A stretch of 64,000 bases of DNA, from NCBI RefSeq assembly GCF_036013935.1, contig NZ_CP107902.1:6233001-6297000 (forward strand). Direction: 5' to 3'. Position 1 is the stretch's first letter. Each line of letters starts with the position of its first letter. Of this stretch, positions 17,702 through 28,000 are shown in pieces. The notes under the pieces were generated by a model. It was not told the origin of the DNA and did not search any database. It saw nothing but the letters and a program-made list of their open reading frames with translations. A program made the position numbers and the translations under genes. The stretch is from Streptomyces sp. NBC_00461 (GTDB taxonomy: Bacteria > Actinomycetota > Actinomycetes > Streptomycetales > Streptomycetaceae).

Positions 17702-18952
17702 ATGACGAACAGTAAGCGGCGCAGGGGCCTTGCGGCCGCGTCCGCACTGCTCGGCGGGGTTCTGGTGCTCTCGGCCTGTTCCGGCGGTGACGACGACGCC
17801 TCCGGCACCAAGGGCAAGGACACCTCGCAGGCCAAGGCCGACGAGGCGGCGGCCAAGAAGTCCTCCGAGGCCGAGATCAAGATCACGCCCAAGGACGGCT
17901 CGGACAACGCCTCCATCAACAACTCCGCCGCCGTCACCGTCAGTAAGGGCACGCTCACGGGCGTGACGATGACGACCGCCGACGGCGCCGCGGTGGCGGG
18001 CCAGCTGTCCGCGGACAAGCTCAGCTGGAAGCCCAGCACCCAGCTGCAGCGCTCGACCACCTACAAGGTCGCCGCCGAGGCCAAGGACTCCGACGGCCGC
18101 GTCGCGCACGAGAACGGCTCGTTCACCACGGTCTCCCCGGCCAACAGCTTCATAGGCAACTTCACGCCGGAGCAGGGCTCGACCGTCGGCGTGGGCATGC
18201 CGGTGTCGATCAACTTCGACAAGGCGATCACCAACAAGGCCGCCGTCCAGAAGGGCATCACGGTCTCCTCCAGCAGCGGCCAGGAGGTCGTCGGCCACTG
18301 GTTCGGCGCCAACCGGATCGACTTCCGCCCCGAGGACTACTGGAAGGAGAACTCCACCGTCACGCTGAAGCTCGCGCTCGACGGCGTCGAGGGCGCCTCC
18401 GGTGTCACCGGCGTGCAGCAGAAGACGGTCACCTTCCACATCGGCCGCAACCAGATCTCCTACGTCGACGCGAAGACCAAGCAGATGAAGGTCACGCAGG
18501 ACGGCAAGACCGTCAAGACGATCCCGATCTCGGCCGGTTCGCCGGACAACAAGACGTACAACGGCATCATGGTCATGTCCGAGAAGTTCAAGGAGACGCG
18601 CATGAACGGCGCGACCGTGGGCTTCACCGACGACGACGGCAAGGGCGAGTACGACATCAAGGACGTGCCGCACGCCATCCGCCTGACCAACTCCGGCACC
18701 TTCGTGCACGGCAACTACTGGGGCGCGAAGTCCATCTTCGGCAGCGTGAACACCAGCCACGGGTGCGTGGGCCTGTCGGACACCAAGGGCGCCAACGACA
18801 AGGGCACGCCCGGCTACTGGTTCTACAACAGCTCGATCCTCGGTGACGTCGTGGTGACCTCCAACACCGGCGACAAGACGGTCCAGCCGGACAACGGCCT
18901 CAACGGCTGGAACCTCAGCTGGGCCGACTGGAAGGCCGGCTCCGCCGCCTGA
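17702..18952 (+). CDS. Lipoprotein L,D-transpeptidase
   Basis: A 416-residue lipoprotein that should form 3-3 peptidoglycan crosslinks outside the membrane. The signal peptide ends in LVLSAC with the lipidated Cys at residue 26. A Lys/Asp/Ala-rich linker precedes two Ig-like domains (about 55-250). The YkuD catalytic domain (about 255-385) ends with HGNYW and SHGCVGL, with the nucleophile at Cys355. GGAGAAG at 17689-17695 favours ATG 17702 or the adjacent GTG 17699 over ATG 17687. The gene is closed by a strong hairpin at 18982-19009. It is one of several envelope genes clustered here. Confidence 0.93.
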   Translation: MTNSKRRRGLAAASALLGGVLVLSACSGGDDDASGTKGKDTSQAKADEAAAKKSSEAEIKITPKDGSDNASINNSAAVTVSKGTLTGVTMTTADGAAVAGQLSADKLSWKPSTQLQRSTTYKVAAEAKDSDGRVAHENGSFTTVSPANSFIGNFTPEQGSTVGVGMPVSINFDKAITNKAAVQKGITVSSSSGQEVVGHWFGANRIDFRPEDYWKENSTVTLKLALDGVEGASGVTGVQQKTVTFHIGRNQISYVDAKTKQMKVTQDGKTVKTIPISAGSPDNKTYNGIMVMSEKFKETRMNGATVGFTDDDGKGEYDIKDVPHAIRLTNSGTFVHGNYWGAKSIFGSVNTSHGCVGLSDTKGANDKGTPGYWFYNSSILGDVVVTSNTGDKTVQPDNGLNGWNLSWADWKAGSAA

Positions 18953-18981
18953 CCCTCGACCCACCGCAAGTCCACAGCTTT

Positions 18982-19009
18982 CCGATGCCGCCCCCAGGGG
19001 CGGCATCGG
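18982..19009 (+). terminator. Intrinsic-type terminator after the L,D-transpeptidase gene
   Basis: A perfect 12-bp stem (18982-18993 with 18998-19009) around a 4-nt loop, followed by TGTTTCC. It begins 29 bp after the stop codon. Confidence 0.88.
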
Positions 19010-19093
19010 TGTTTCCGGGCCCGGCCCAGCCTTCTCATGCAGCTCTTATGTCGGCCTTATTCAGTCATCACGGGGCGTCCCTACCTTGCGGCC

Positions 19094-20566
19094 ATGTTCT
19101 TCACCTACCTGAGGCGCGAACTGCGCCGCCGCAGAAAGGCGGCCCTCGTCGTCGCCTCCGGTCTCGCGCTGGGTATCGCGCTCGTCATCGTGGTCAGCTC
19201 CGTGTCGTCCGGGATGGGCAAGGCGCAGGACAAGGTCCTGCAGTCGCTGTACGGCCTGGGTACGGACATGACGGTCACCAAGGCGGCCGCCCCCGCCACG
19301 AGCACCTCGCAGCGCCCGCGCTTCCAGTTCGACGCGCAGGACAACGGCTCCGACTCGAAGCAGAGCAGCGACCGCGTCCTGGTGCAGGGCTTCCAGACGC
19401 TGTCGACCTCGACGGTTACCAAGGTCGGTGCACAGAGCGGCGTTTCGGACGCGGTCGGCGGCCTGAGCCTCCAGGTCATCAAGGTGAGCGGACAGTTCAC
19501 CCGCGGCCAGTTCCAGCAGAACCAGAGCGGCGGCGGTGAGCAGGGCGGCCGCGGCCAGGGCAACGGCGGCACCGGGCAGCCGCAGGGCGAAGTGCGCGGC
19601 GGCGGCGCCAACTTCGACGTCAACAACTACTCCGTCTACGGCGCCGACGTCACCAAGCCCGCCCTCGGCCCGCTGACCTCGTCGAAGATCACCAGCGGCC
19701 GCACCTTCAAGACCACGGAGACCGACTCGGAGGTCGCGGTCGTCGACTCGGCGTACGCCAAGCAGAAGAAGTACAAGGTCGGTTCGACCGTCACGGTCAA
19801 GGGCACCAAGTTCAAGATCATCGGTGTGGCGACCGCCGACAGCGGTGACTCGGCCGCCAACCTGTACATCCCGCTCAAGCAGGCCCAGACGCTCAGCGAC
19901 TCGAAGAACAAGGTCACCACGATCTACGTCAAGGCGACCGACTCGCAGAAGATCTCGTCGGTCAAGTCGACCATCCAGAAGAACGTCTCCGGTACGACGG
20001 TGACGACGTCGGCGGACCTCGCCGACACGGTGTCGGGCTCTCTCTCGACGGCGTCCAGCCTCGCCACCAACGTGGGCAAGTGGCTGTCGATCGCCGTGCT
20101 GATCGCCGCGTTCCTGGTCGCCGGCCTGCTCACCTCCTCGGCGGTCTCCCGCCGCGTCCGCGAGTTCGGCACGCTGAAGGCGCTCGGGTGGAAGTCGGGG
20201 CGGGTGACCCGGCAGGTCATCGGTGAGGCCATGGTCAACGGGCTGCTCGGCGGCGCGCTCGGCATCGCGCTCGGCCTGGCGGGCGCGTACGCCGTCACGG
20301 CCATCAGCCCCACGCTGCAAGCGCAGTTGGGCGGCGGGGGTGGCACCGGTGGCGCTGGTGGGTTCGGTGGTGGCGGTGGCTTCGGCGGCGGACCGCGCCG
20401 GGCCGCCGCCAAGACCCTGGACGTGGCCCTCACGGCACCCGTCAGCGTGACGACGGTGGCGATCGCGGTGGCCCTGGCCGTGGCCGGCGGCCTGATCGCG
20501 GGCGCGTTCGGCGGCTGGCGCGCGTCGAGGCTCCGCCCGGCGGATGCGTTGAGGCGCGTCGAGTAG
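19094..20566 (+). CDS. ABC transporter permease, MacB/FtsX type
   Basis: A 490-residue permease. One N-terminal helix (about residues 15-38) is followed by a large extracellular MacB periplasmic-core-like domain (about 40-325). Three more helices follow (about 335-355, 385-415 and 455-475), which is the FtsX layout. The extracellular domain carries a Gln/Gly/Asn-rich stretch at about residues 140-178. A second Gly-rich run at about 412-435 separates helices 3 and 4. The ATPase gene starts 180 bp downstream on the same strand. The pair probably acts as a mechanotransmission-type exporter rather than an importer; the substrate is unknown. Start ATG 19094 lacks a strong ribosome binding site. 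Confidence 0.88.
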   Translation: MFFTYLRRELRRRRKAALVVASGLALGIALVIVVSSVSSGMGKAQDKVLQSLYGLGTDMTVTKAAAPATSTSQRPRFQFDAQDNGSDSKQSSDRVLVQGFQTLSTSTVTKVGAQSGVSDAVGGLSLQVIKVSGQFTRGQFQQNQSGGGEQGGRGQGNGGTGQPQGEVRGGGANFDVNNYSVYGADVTKPALGPLTSSKITSGRTFKTTETDSEVAVVDSAYAKQKKYKVGSTVTVKGTKFKIIGVATADSGDSAANLYIPLKQAQTLSDSKNKVTTIYVKATDSQKISSVKSTIQKNVSGTTVTTSADLADTVSGSLSTASSLATNVGKWLSIAVLIAAFLVAGLLTSSAVSRRVREFGTLKALGWKSGRVTRQVIGEAMVNGLLGGALGIALGLAGAYAVTAISPTLQAQLGGGGGTGGAGGFGGGGGFGGGPRRAAAKTLDVALTAPVSVTTVAIAVALAVAGGLIAGAFGGWRASRLRPADALRRVE

Positions 20567-20602
20567 CCGGCTGAGGGATCGGCTGAAGGGACCGCACCCG
20601 CC

Positions 20603-20620
20603 CAGGGGCGCGGGGCTGCG
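20603..20620 (+). repeat. Partial copy of the dispersed GGGGCGCGGGG repeat
   Basis: CAGGGGCGCGGGGCTGCG, related to the elements at 6493-6515 (minus strand) and 58911-58935. It lies between the permease and ATPase genes. Confidence 0.5.
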
Positions 20621-20745
20621 TGTCCATGCGGATCGGCCGCACGGGCGCGACAAGCCCCACCAGCCGGCAGCCGCACACGACACACGCGACGCGCACGACG
20701 CACGCCACACCACGCACGCCACCGCGACCCTCCCCAGGAGCCACC

Positions 20746-21429
20746 ATGTACGACCTGAGAAACGTCACCAAGCGCTACACCCGAGGCAGGGACACCGTCA
20801 CCGCCCTGGACGCCGTGGACCTCACCATCGCCGATGGCGACCGCCTCGTCATCCAGGGCCCCACCGGCGGCGGCAAGTCAACCCTCCTCCAGATGCTCGG
20901 CGGCCTCGACCGGCCCACGTCCGGCGAAGTCGTCCTCGACGGCACCGACTTGGCCAGGCTCTCCGAGGCCAAGCTGACCAAGGTGCGCAGCGAGAACATC
21001 GGCTTCGTCTTCCAGTCCTTCAACCTCATCCCGACCCTCACCGCGCAGGAGAACGTCGAGACCGCCCTCGTACCCCTCGGCGTGAAGGTGAAGGAGCGGC
21101 GCGAGAGGGCGGCCGAGGCGCTCAAGTCCGTAGGCCTCGGCGAGCGGTTGGGGCATCTCCCCTCGGAGATGTCCGGAGGACAGCAGCAGCGTGTCGCCAT
21201 CGCCCGCGCGTTGGCGAAGGAACCGAAGGTCCTGCTCGCCGACGAACCCACCGGAAATCTCGACGAGTCGATGCGCGACGAGATCATGGAGGTGCTGGAG
21301 CGCATGTGGAAGGAGCTCGGGCTGACCTTCATCATGGTCACCCACGACTCCGCGATCGCGAAGAAGGCCCCGCGCGTGGCGACGATCCGCAAGGGAAAGC
21401 TCACCGTCAAGGAGAACGCGGGCGCGTAA
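20746..21429 (+). CDS. ABC transporter ATP-binding protein, LolD/MacB type
   Basis: A 227-residue ATPase with Walker A GPTGGGKST, Q-loop FVFQSFNLIPTLT, signature MSGGQQQRVAIARAL, Walker B VLLADEPTGNLD and switch His in VTHD. The sequence class is that of FtsX-type permease partners, and the permease lies directly upstream. ATG 20746 has CAGGAG 6 nt upstream. No two-component system or accessory lipoprotein follows, unlike many antimicrobial-peptide exporters of this class. Confidence 0.94.
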   Translation: MYDLRNVTKRYTRGRDTVTALDAVDLTIADGDRLVIQGPTGGGKSTLLQMLGGLDRPTSGEVVLDGTDLARLSEAKLTKVRSENIGFVFQSFNLIPTLTAQENVETALVPLGVKVKERRERAAEALKSVGLGERLGHLPSEMSGGQQQRVAIARALAKEPKVLLADEPTGNLDESMRDEIMEVLERMWKELGLTFIMVTHDSAIAKKAPRVATIRKGKLTVKENAGA

Positions 21430-21518
21430 CTCGGCGGAACAGTAACGGCTTTCCGACAGGCTCGTAACAGTCGTGAAGCCTGTCTCTCACCTTCCTCTCA
21501 CCTATTGAGGTGCCTGAT

Positions 21519-21551
21519 CACCCCCCGGCATACTGCGTAACCCGGGGGGTG
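21519..21551. terminator. Hairpin between the ABC ATPase gene and first S8 protease gene
   Basis: A 10-bp GC-rich stem (CACCCCCCGG with CCGGGGGGTG) and 13-nt loop, 89 bp after the ATPase stop and 76 bp before the protease start. It may end the ABC operon. Its distance from the stop leaves a regulatory role for the protease possible. Confidence 0.55.
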
Positions 21552-21627
21552 TACGCGCATGCGTGCGAGACCACCCCCGGTCGGGTGACAGGGGAAATCG
21601 CCCGGTACTTCATCTCCAGGGGGAGAC

Positions 21628-24600
21628 TTGCGCAGACAAGTGAAAAGGGCGTGCGCGGGCACGATCGCCACGGCTGCGGCCGTGGCCCTGGCGGCGGGAA
21701 TGACCACCCCGGCGTCCGCGAAGGCGGAGCGGTCGACGACTGCTCCGCAGACTCAGATCACGTCCAAGCACCGCATCACCCTGATCACCGGCGACCGTGT
21801 GGTCGTCGACGCCAAGGGCCGGGTCGTCGGCCTGGAGCGGGCGAAGGGACGCGAACACATACCCGTTCAGTTCCGCAAGGCCGACGGGCACACGCTCGTG
21901 GTTCCGGCGGACGCGGCCCGGCTTGTCTCCACCGGCAAGCTCGACCAGCGGCTGTTCGACATCACCGAGCTCAACAAGTCCACGACCCGCAGGGCCCAGG
22001 CGAAGGGCCTGAAGGTCATCGTCGGCTACCGGGGTGCCGCCTCGGCCACCAAGGCCGACGTACGCGAGGCGGGCACCCTCCGCCAGACCCTCAAGTCCCT
22101 GAACGCGGACGCTGTTCAGACCCCGCAGAAGGAAACGCCCGAGCTGTGGGACGCCGTCACCAACGGCGACAGGACCGCCTCCGGCATCGCGCACGTCTGG
22201 CTCGACGGCGTCCGCAAGGCCAGCCTGGACAAGTCCGTTCCGCAGATCGGCGCACCGAAGGCGTGGGCCGCCGGCTATGACGGCAAGGGCGTCAAGATCG
22301 CCGTATTGGACACGGGAGTCGACGCGACCCACCCGGACCTCAAGACCCAGGTGATCGAGTCCAAGAACTTCTCAGCCGCCGCCGACGCCACCGACCACTT
22401 CGGTCACGGCACGCATGTCGCGTCCATCGTGGCCGGCACCGGGGCGAAGTCGAACGGCAAGTACAAGGGTGTCGCGCCCGGCGCCAAGATCCTCAACGGC
22501 AAGGTCCTCGACGACTCCGGCTTCGGCGACGACTCCGGCATCGTCGCCGGCATGGAGTGGGCGGCCGAGCAGGGCGCCGACGTCGTCAACCTGAGCCTGG
22601 GCGCCGGCGACACTCCCGGTGTCGACCCGCTTGAGGCCGAGGTCAACAAGCTGTCCGAGGAGAAGGGCATCCTGTTCGCGATCGCCGCGGGCAACTCCGG
22701 TCCGGAGTCGGTCGGTTCGCCCGGCAGCGCGGAGGACGCGCTCACGGTCGGCGCGGTCGACGTCAACGACAAGCTGGCCGACTTCTCCTCGACCGGTCCG
22801 ACCGTCGACGGCACCATCAAGCCGGATGTGACCGCCCCCGGCGTGGACATCACGGCGGCCGCCGCACCCGGCAGCGTCATCGACGAGGAGGTCGGTGAGA
22901 AGCCGCCGGGTTACCTGACCATTTCCGGTACGTCGATGGCGACCCCGCATGTCGCGGGCGCGGCGGCGCTGCTCAAGCAGCAGCATCCGGACTGGAGGTT
23001 CTCCGAGCTGAAGGGTGCGCTGACCGGTTCCGCGAAGGGCGGCAAGTACACGGCGTTCCAGCAGGGTTCGGGCCGGATCGCGGTCGACAAGGCGATCAAG
23101 CAGACGGTGATCGCCGACCCGGTGTCGGTGAGTTTCGGTGTGCAGCAGTGGCCGCACACGGATGACAAGCCGGTCACCAAGCAGGTCACGTACCGCAACC
23201 TGGGTACGAAGGACGTGACGCTGAACCTGGCCGCCGGCGCCACCGACCCGAAGGGTCAGGCGGCACCGTCCGGCTTCTTCAAGCTCGGTGCGGCCAAGGT
23301 GACCGTCCCGGCGGGCGGCAAGGCCTCGGTCGGCCTCACGGTCAACACCAAGCTGGGCGGCACGCTGGACGGCGCGTACTCGGCGTACGTGACGGCGACG
23401 GGCGACGGGCAGAGCGTCCGTACGGCCGCGGCCGTGCAGCGCGAGATCCAGTCGTACAGCGTCACGATCAAGCACATCGGGCGGGACGGACAGCCGACCG
23501 GCAACTACAACTCCTTCCTGCTCGGCTACTCGGGCCTGGCCAAGGGCCGTGCCTACCAGGTGCCCGTCGCGGACTCCGGTACGACGACCGTGCGCCTGCC
23601 CAAGGGCGACTACCTGCTCGACGCCTCGATCGCGAAGGACTTCGTGAAGTTCGAGGGCGGCGTCGACTGGCTGGTCCAGCCGAAGCTGAGCGTCACCAAG
23701 GACACCACGGTGACGATCGACGCCCGTAAGACCAAGGCGGCCGACATCACGGTGCCGGACGCGCAGGCCAAGCAGCAGCTCGGGATGATCGGTTACGTCT
23801 ACGACGCCGCGGGCATCGGGTTCGGCCTCGGACTGCAGTCCTTCGCCGACGTACGCATGGCGCCTCTCGGCGGCGAGGTCTCGGGCCTGCAGCAGACCTG
23901 GAACGGCCAGTGGACCAAGGGCGACGACGCCGAATACGACGTGGCCACCACCGCCAAGGTCAAGAAGATCCAGGGCGACAAGGTCCGCCACTTCAAGGCG
24001 AGCGAGCTCGCCACGGTGAAGAACAACCTCGGTTCGGGCACCCCCGGCAAGACCGGCTCGCTCGTTCCGGTAGGCGTCTTCCCCGAGGACGTGATCTTCG
24101 CGAACGGCGTGGAGCAGAAGCTGCCGGGTTCCCGAACGCTGTATCTGTCGACGTCCGACAAGATCCAGTGGACCTGGGACTTCGAGCAGCACAAGGGCAG
24201 GGACGCGGACGGCTTCCCGATCCCGGAGGCGTACTACACGCTGGGTGACCCGCAGACCTTCAAGGCGGGCCAGAAGTACACGAAGACCTTCAACACCGCG
24301 GTCTTCGGCCCTCACCTGAACGCGTACAACGGGCTCTACCGCGAGGGCAACAGCATCTACGGCATCCTGTCCCTGTTCACGGACGGGGCCGGGCACGACG
24401 GTTCCTCTGACTTCACCGCGGTCGACACGGCCCTCTACCGCAACGGCACCAAGGTCGGCTCCAACGACGACCCGCTCGGTGGGAAGGAGTTCAAGGTCCC
24501 GGCCGGCGAGGCCGACTACAGGCTGACGACGTCGGTCAAGCGCAGCGTCAAGGTCGCGGCGGCCTCCACCCGCATCGACGCGAGCTGGACCTTCCGCTCC

Positions 24601-24927
24601 AAGAAGCCGTCCGACCTGGTCAAGCTGCCCACGTCCACGGTCCGCTTCAACGCGAAGACGGGTCTGGACAACAGGGTGGAGGCCGGCAGGACGGTCAGCG
24701 TCCCGGTGGCCGTCGAGGGCTCGGCCAAGGGCAGCAACCTCAAGTCGCTGTCGGTGTACGTGTCCTACGACTACGGCCAGACCTGGAAGAAGGTCGACGT
24801 CGTGGGCGGCAAGATCAAGGTGAAGAACCCGGAGAAGGGGAAGGCCATCTCCTTCCACGCCAAGATCACCGACAAGAAGAACAACAAGTCGACGATCTCG
24901 ATCTACAACGCGTACTACGGCAAGTGA
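21628..24927 (+). CDS. Secreted subtilisin-like S8 serine protease, copy 1
   Basis: A 1099-residue exported protease. Start is TTG 21628, preceded by AGGGGGAGA. A signal peptide ends near residue 31 (TTPASA). A propeptide-like region (about 40-190) is followed by the S8 catalytic domain with Asp228 (VLDTGVD), His260 (GHGTHVAS) and Ser436 (GTSMATPHVAG). A long C-terminal part has a beta-sandwich segment (about 500-610) and further beta-rich extracellular domains to the end. No membrane anchor is seen. It is the first of two tandem paralogs with 99 bp between them and shares near-identical DNA blocks with the second (22831-23466 and 24712-24927). Substrate is not predictable; nutrient proteolysis or envelope remodelling are both possible. 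Confidence 0.93.
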   Translation: MRRQVKRACAGTIATAAAVALAAGMTTPASAKAERSTTAPQTQITSKHRITLITGDRVVVDAKGRVVGLERAKGREHIPVQFRKADGHTLVVPADAARLVSTGKLDQRLFDITELNKSTTRRAQAKGLKVIVGYRGAASATKADVREAGTLRQTLKSLNADAVQTPQKETPELWDAVTNGDRTASGIAHVWLDGVRKASLDKSVPQIGAPKAWAAGYDGKGVKIAVLDTGVDATHPDLKTQVIESKNFSAAADATDHFGHGTHVASIVAGTGAKSNGKYKGVAPGAKILNGKVLDDSGFGDDSGIVAGMEWAAEQGADVVNLSLGAGDTPGVDPLEAEVNKLSEEKGILFAIAAGNSGPESVGSPGSAEDALTVGAVDVNDKLADFSSTGPTVDGTIKPDVTAPGVDITAAAAPGSVIDEEVGEKPPGYLTISGTSMATPHVAGAAALLKQQHPDWRFSELKGALTGSAKGGKYTAFQQGSGRIAVDKAIKQTVIADPVSVSFGVQQWPHTDDKPVTKQVTYRNLGTKDVTLNLAAGATDPKGQAAPSGFFKLGAAKVTVPAGGKASVGLTVNTKLGGTLDGAYSAYVTATGDGQSVRTAAAVQREIQSYSVTIKHIGRDGQPTGNYNSFLLGYSGLAKGRAYQVPVADSGTTTVRLPKGDYLLDASIAKDFVKFEGGVDWLVQPKLSVTKDTTVTIDARKTKAADITVPDAQAKQQLGMIGYVYDAAGIGFGLGLQSFADVRMAPLGGEVSGLQQTWNGQWTKGDDAEYDVATTAKVKKIQGDKVRHFKASELATVKNNLGSGTPGKTGSLVPVGVFPEDVIFANGVEQKLPGSRTLYLSTSDKIQWTWDFEQHKGRDADGFPIPEAYYTLGDPQTFKAGQKYTKTFNTAVFGPHLNAYNGLYREGNSIYGILSLFTDGAGHDGSSDFTAVDTALYRNGTKVGSNDDPLGGKEFKVPAGEADYRLTTSVKRSVKVAAASTRIDASWTFRSKKPSDLVKLPTSTVRFNAKTGLDNRVEAGRTVSVPVAVEGSAKGSNLKSLSVYVSYDYGQTWKKVDVVGGKIKVKNPEKGKAISFHAKITDKKNNKSTISIYNAYYGK

Positions 24928-25026
24928 GCCGATAGTCCGTGCCATCCGGTCCGACGACGGACAGGCCCCGCCCGAAGTACCGCTTCAGGCAGGCCTGTTC
25001 GCCCGGACCTCCAGCTAGGGGGAGTT

Positions 25027-28000
25027 TTGCGCAAACGAGTAGGAAGAGCGTGCGCGGGCACGATCGCCGCGGCGGCGGCCGTGGCCCTTGCGGCGGGAAT
25101 GACCAGCCCGGCGCAGGCCAAGGTCGAGCAGACGGGCGCCGCTTCGAAGGTCACTTCGAAGTCCTCGCTCGCCGCCACGCACCACATCACGCTCATCACG
25201 GGTGACCGCGTCGGCGTCGACGCGAAGGGCCGCGTCACAGGCCTTGAACCGGCCAAGGGCCGCGAGCACATACCCGTCCAGATACGCAGGGCCGACGGCC
25301 ACACCCTGGTGATACCGGCCGACGTCGCCCGCCTGATCGCGACCGGCAAGGTCGACCAGCGGCTGTTCGACGTCACCGAGCTCAACAAGGCCACCACTCG
25401 CAAGTCCCAGAAGCAGGGCCTGAAGGTCATCGTCGGCTACCGGGGCGCCGCCTCGGCCACCAAGGCCGACGTACGCGACGCGGGCAAGCTCCGCGAGAGC
25501 CTCGAATCCCTGAACGCGGACGCGGTCCAGACGCCCACGCAGGACGCGCCCGAGCTGTGGAACGCGGTCACCAACGGTGACAGGACCGCCTCCGGCATCG
25601 CGCACGTCTGGCTCGACGGCGTCCGCAAGGCCAGCCTGGACAAGTCCGTGCCGCAGATCGGCGCCCCCAAGGCCTGGGCCGCCGGCTACACCGGCAAGGG
25701 CGTCAAGATCGCCGTCCTGGACACCGGAATCGACGCGACCCACCCGGACCTCAAGGGCCAGGTCGCCGGCGAGAAGAACTTCTCCACCGCCCCCGACGCC
25801 ACCGACAAGTTCGGTCACGGCACGCATGTCGCGTCCATCGTGGCCGGCACCGGCGCGAAGTCGAACGGCAAGTACAAGGGCGTGGCCCCGGACGCCAAGC
25901 TGCTCAACGGCAAGGTTCTCGACGACAACGGCTACGGCGACGACTCGCAGATCCTCGCGGGCATGGAGTGGGCGGCCGAGCAGGGCGCCGACGTCGTCAA
26001 CCTGAGCCTGGGCGGCGGCGACACTCCGGAGATCGATCCGCTTGAGGCCGAGGTCAACAAGCTCTCGGAGCAGAAGGGCATCCTGTTCGCGATCGCCGCC
26101 GGCAACGACGGCGACTTCGGTGAGCAGACCATCGGCTCCCCGGGCAGCGCGGCCGACGCCCTGACCGTCGGCGCGGTCGACGACCACGACAAGCTGGCGT
26201 CCTTCTCCAGCCGCGGCCCCGGCCTCGACGGGCAGATCAAGCCCGACGTGACCGCCCCCGGCGTCGACATCACGGCGGCCGCCGCACCCGGCAGCGTCAT
26301 CGACGAGGAGGTCGGTGAGAACCCGCCGGGTTACCTGACCATTTCCGGTACGTCGATGGCGACCCCGCATGTCGCGGGCGCGGCGGCGCTGCTCAAGCAG
26401 CAGCATCCGGACTGGAGGTTCTCCGAGCTGAAGGGTGCGCTGACCGGTTCCGCGAAGGGCGGCAAGTACACGGCGTTCCAGCAGGGTTCGGGCCGGATCG
26501 CGGTCGACAAGGCCATCAAGCAGACGGTGATCGCCGACCCGGTGTCGGTGAGTTTCGGTGTGCAGCAGTGGCCGCACACGGATGACAAGCCGGTCACCAA
26601 GCAGGTCACGTACCGCAACCTGGGTACGAAGGACGTGACGCTGAACCTGGCCGCCGGCGCCACCGACCCGAAGGGTCAGGCGGCACCGTCCGGCTTCTTC
26701 AAGCTCGGTGCGGCCAAGGTGACCGTCCCGGCGGGCGGCAAGGCCTCGGTCGGCCTCACGGTCAACACCAAGCTGGGCGGCACGCTGGACGGCGCGTACT
26801 CGGCGTACGTGACGGCGACGGGCGACGGGCAGAGCGTCCGTACGGCCGCGGCCGTGCAGCGCGAGGTCCAGTCGTACAGCGTCACGCTGAAGTTCATCGG
26901 GCGGGACGGACAGCCGACGAAGAACTACGGTGCGACCCTGGCCGGCGTCTCCGGCCTGGGCAAGGACAAGTTCTACTCGCCCTACGACGCCTCCGGCACC
27001 GTCACCGCGCGTCTCCCCAAGGGCGATTACATCCTCGACAGCAGCGTCTTCGTGGACCCGGAGGACGCCACCAAGGGCATCGACTGGCTGGCCCAGCCGA
27101 AGCTGGACATCACCAAGAACACGACGCTCACGCTGGACGCGCGGACCGCGAAGCCGGTCGACATCACCGTTCCGGACGCGGCCGCCAAGTCGGAGTTCGC
27201 GGCGCCCGGTTATGACCGCGAGGTCGGCAACTCCGGCTGGAGCTTCGGCTGGTTCGCGGACACGTACGACAACTTCCGCTCCAAGGGCCTCGGCCCGCAG
27301 ATCACCGACGGTTCGCTGAGCCAGCAGTGGGACGGCCACTGGACCAAGGGTGCCGATGAGCAGTACGACGTCACGACCGGTGCCGTCGTCAAGCAGCTCG
27401 CCACCGGCTACACCAAGCACTGGAAGGCGAGCGAGCTCGCCACGGTGAAGGTCGGTCTCGGCGCCTCGGCGAGCGGCAAGAAGGGCGCCGTCAACGCGGT
27501 GGGCTGGCTGCCCCACAGCAGCAGCGCCTCCTCGGTCGGCGTCCCGCAGACCCTGCCCGGCACCCGCAAGCTGCACCTGTCCACCGCGAACGGCGTGCGG
27601 TGGGAGATGAGGTTCGACCAGTACAGCGGCACCGACCCGGACGGCTTCCCGATCACCGACGCCGCGTACACCCTCGGCGCGGCGCAGACGTTCAAGGGCG
27701 GCAAGACCTACTCGAAGACCTTCAACACAGCCGTCTTCGGACCGCACCTGAACGCCGACTTCGGCCTGTACCGCGACGGCAACAACATCTACGGCAGCAT
27801 CCCGCTGTTCGCCGACGGCAACACCCACGCGGGCTCCTCGGTCTTCACCGCGGTCGACACGACCCTCTACCGCAACGGCACCAAGGTCGGCTCCAACGAC
27901 GACCCGCTGTTCGGCGAGAAGGAGTTCAAGGTCCCGTCGGCCGACGCGTCCTACAAGCTGACGACGTCGGTCAAGCGCAGCGTCAAGGTCGCGGCGGCCT

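Noticed and set aside
22372..24945. Long 857-residue open frame antisense to the first S8 protease, and the 1178-residue one antisense to the second (25015-28551)
   Set aside because: They mirror the codon periodicity of the proteases, are rich in Arg/Gly/Val/Asp low-complexity sequence and resemble no family. They are GC-driven shadows.
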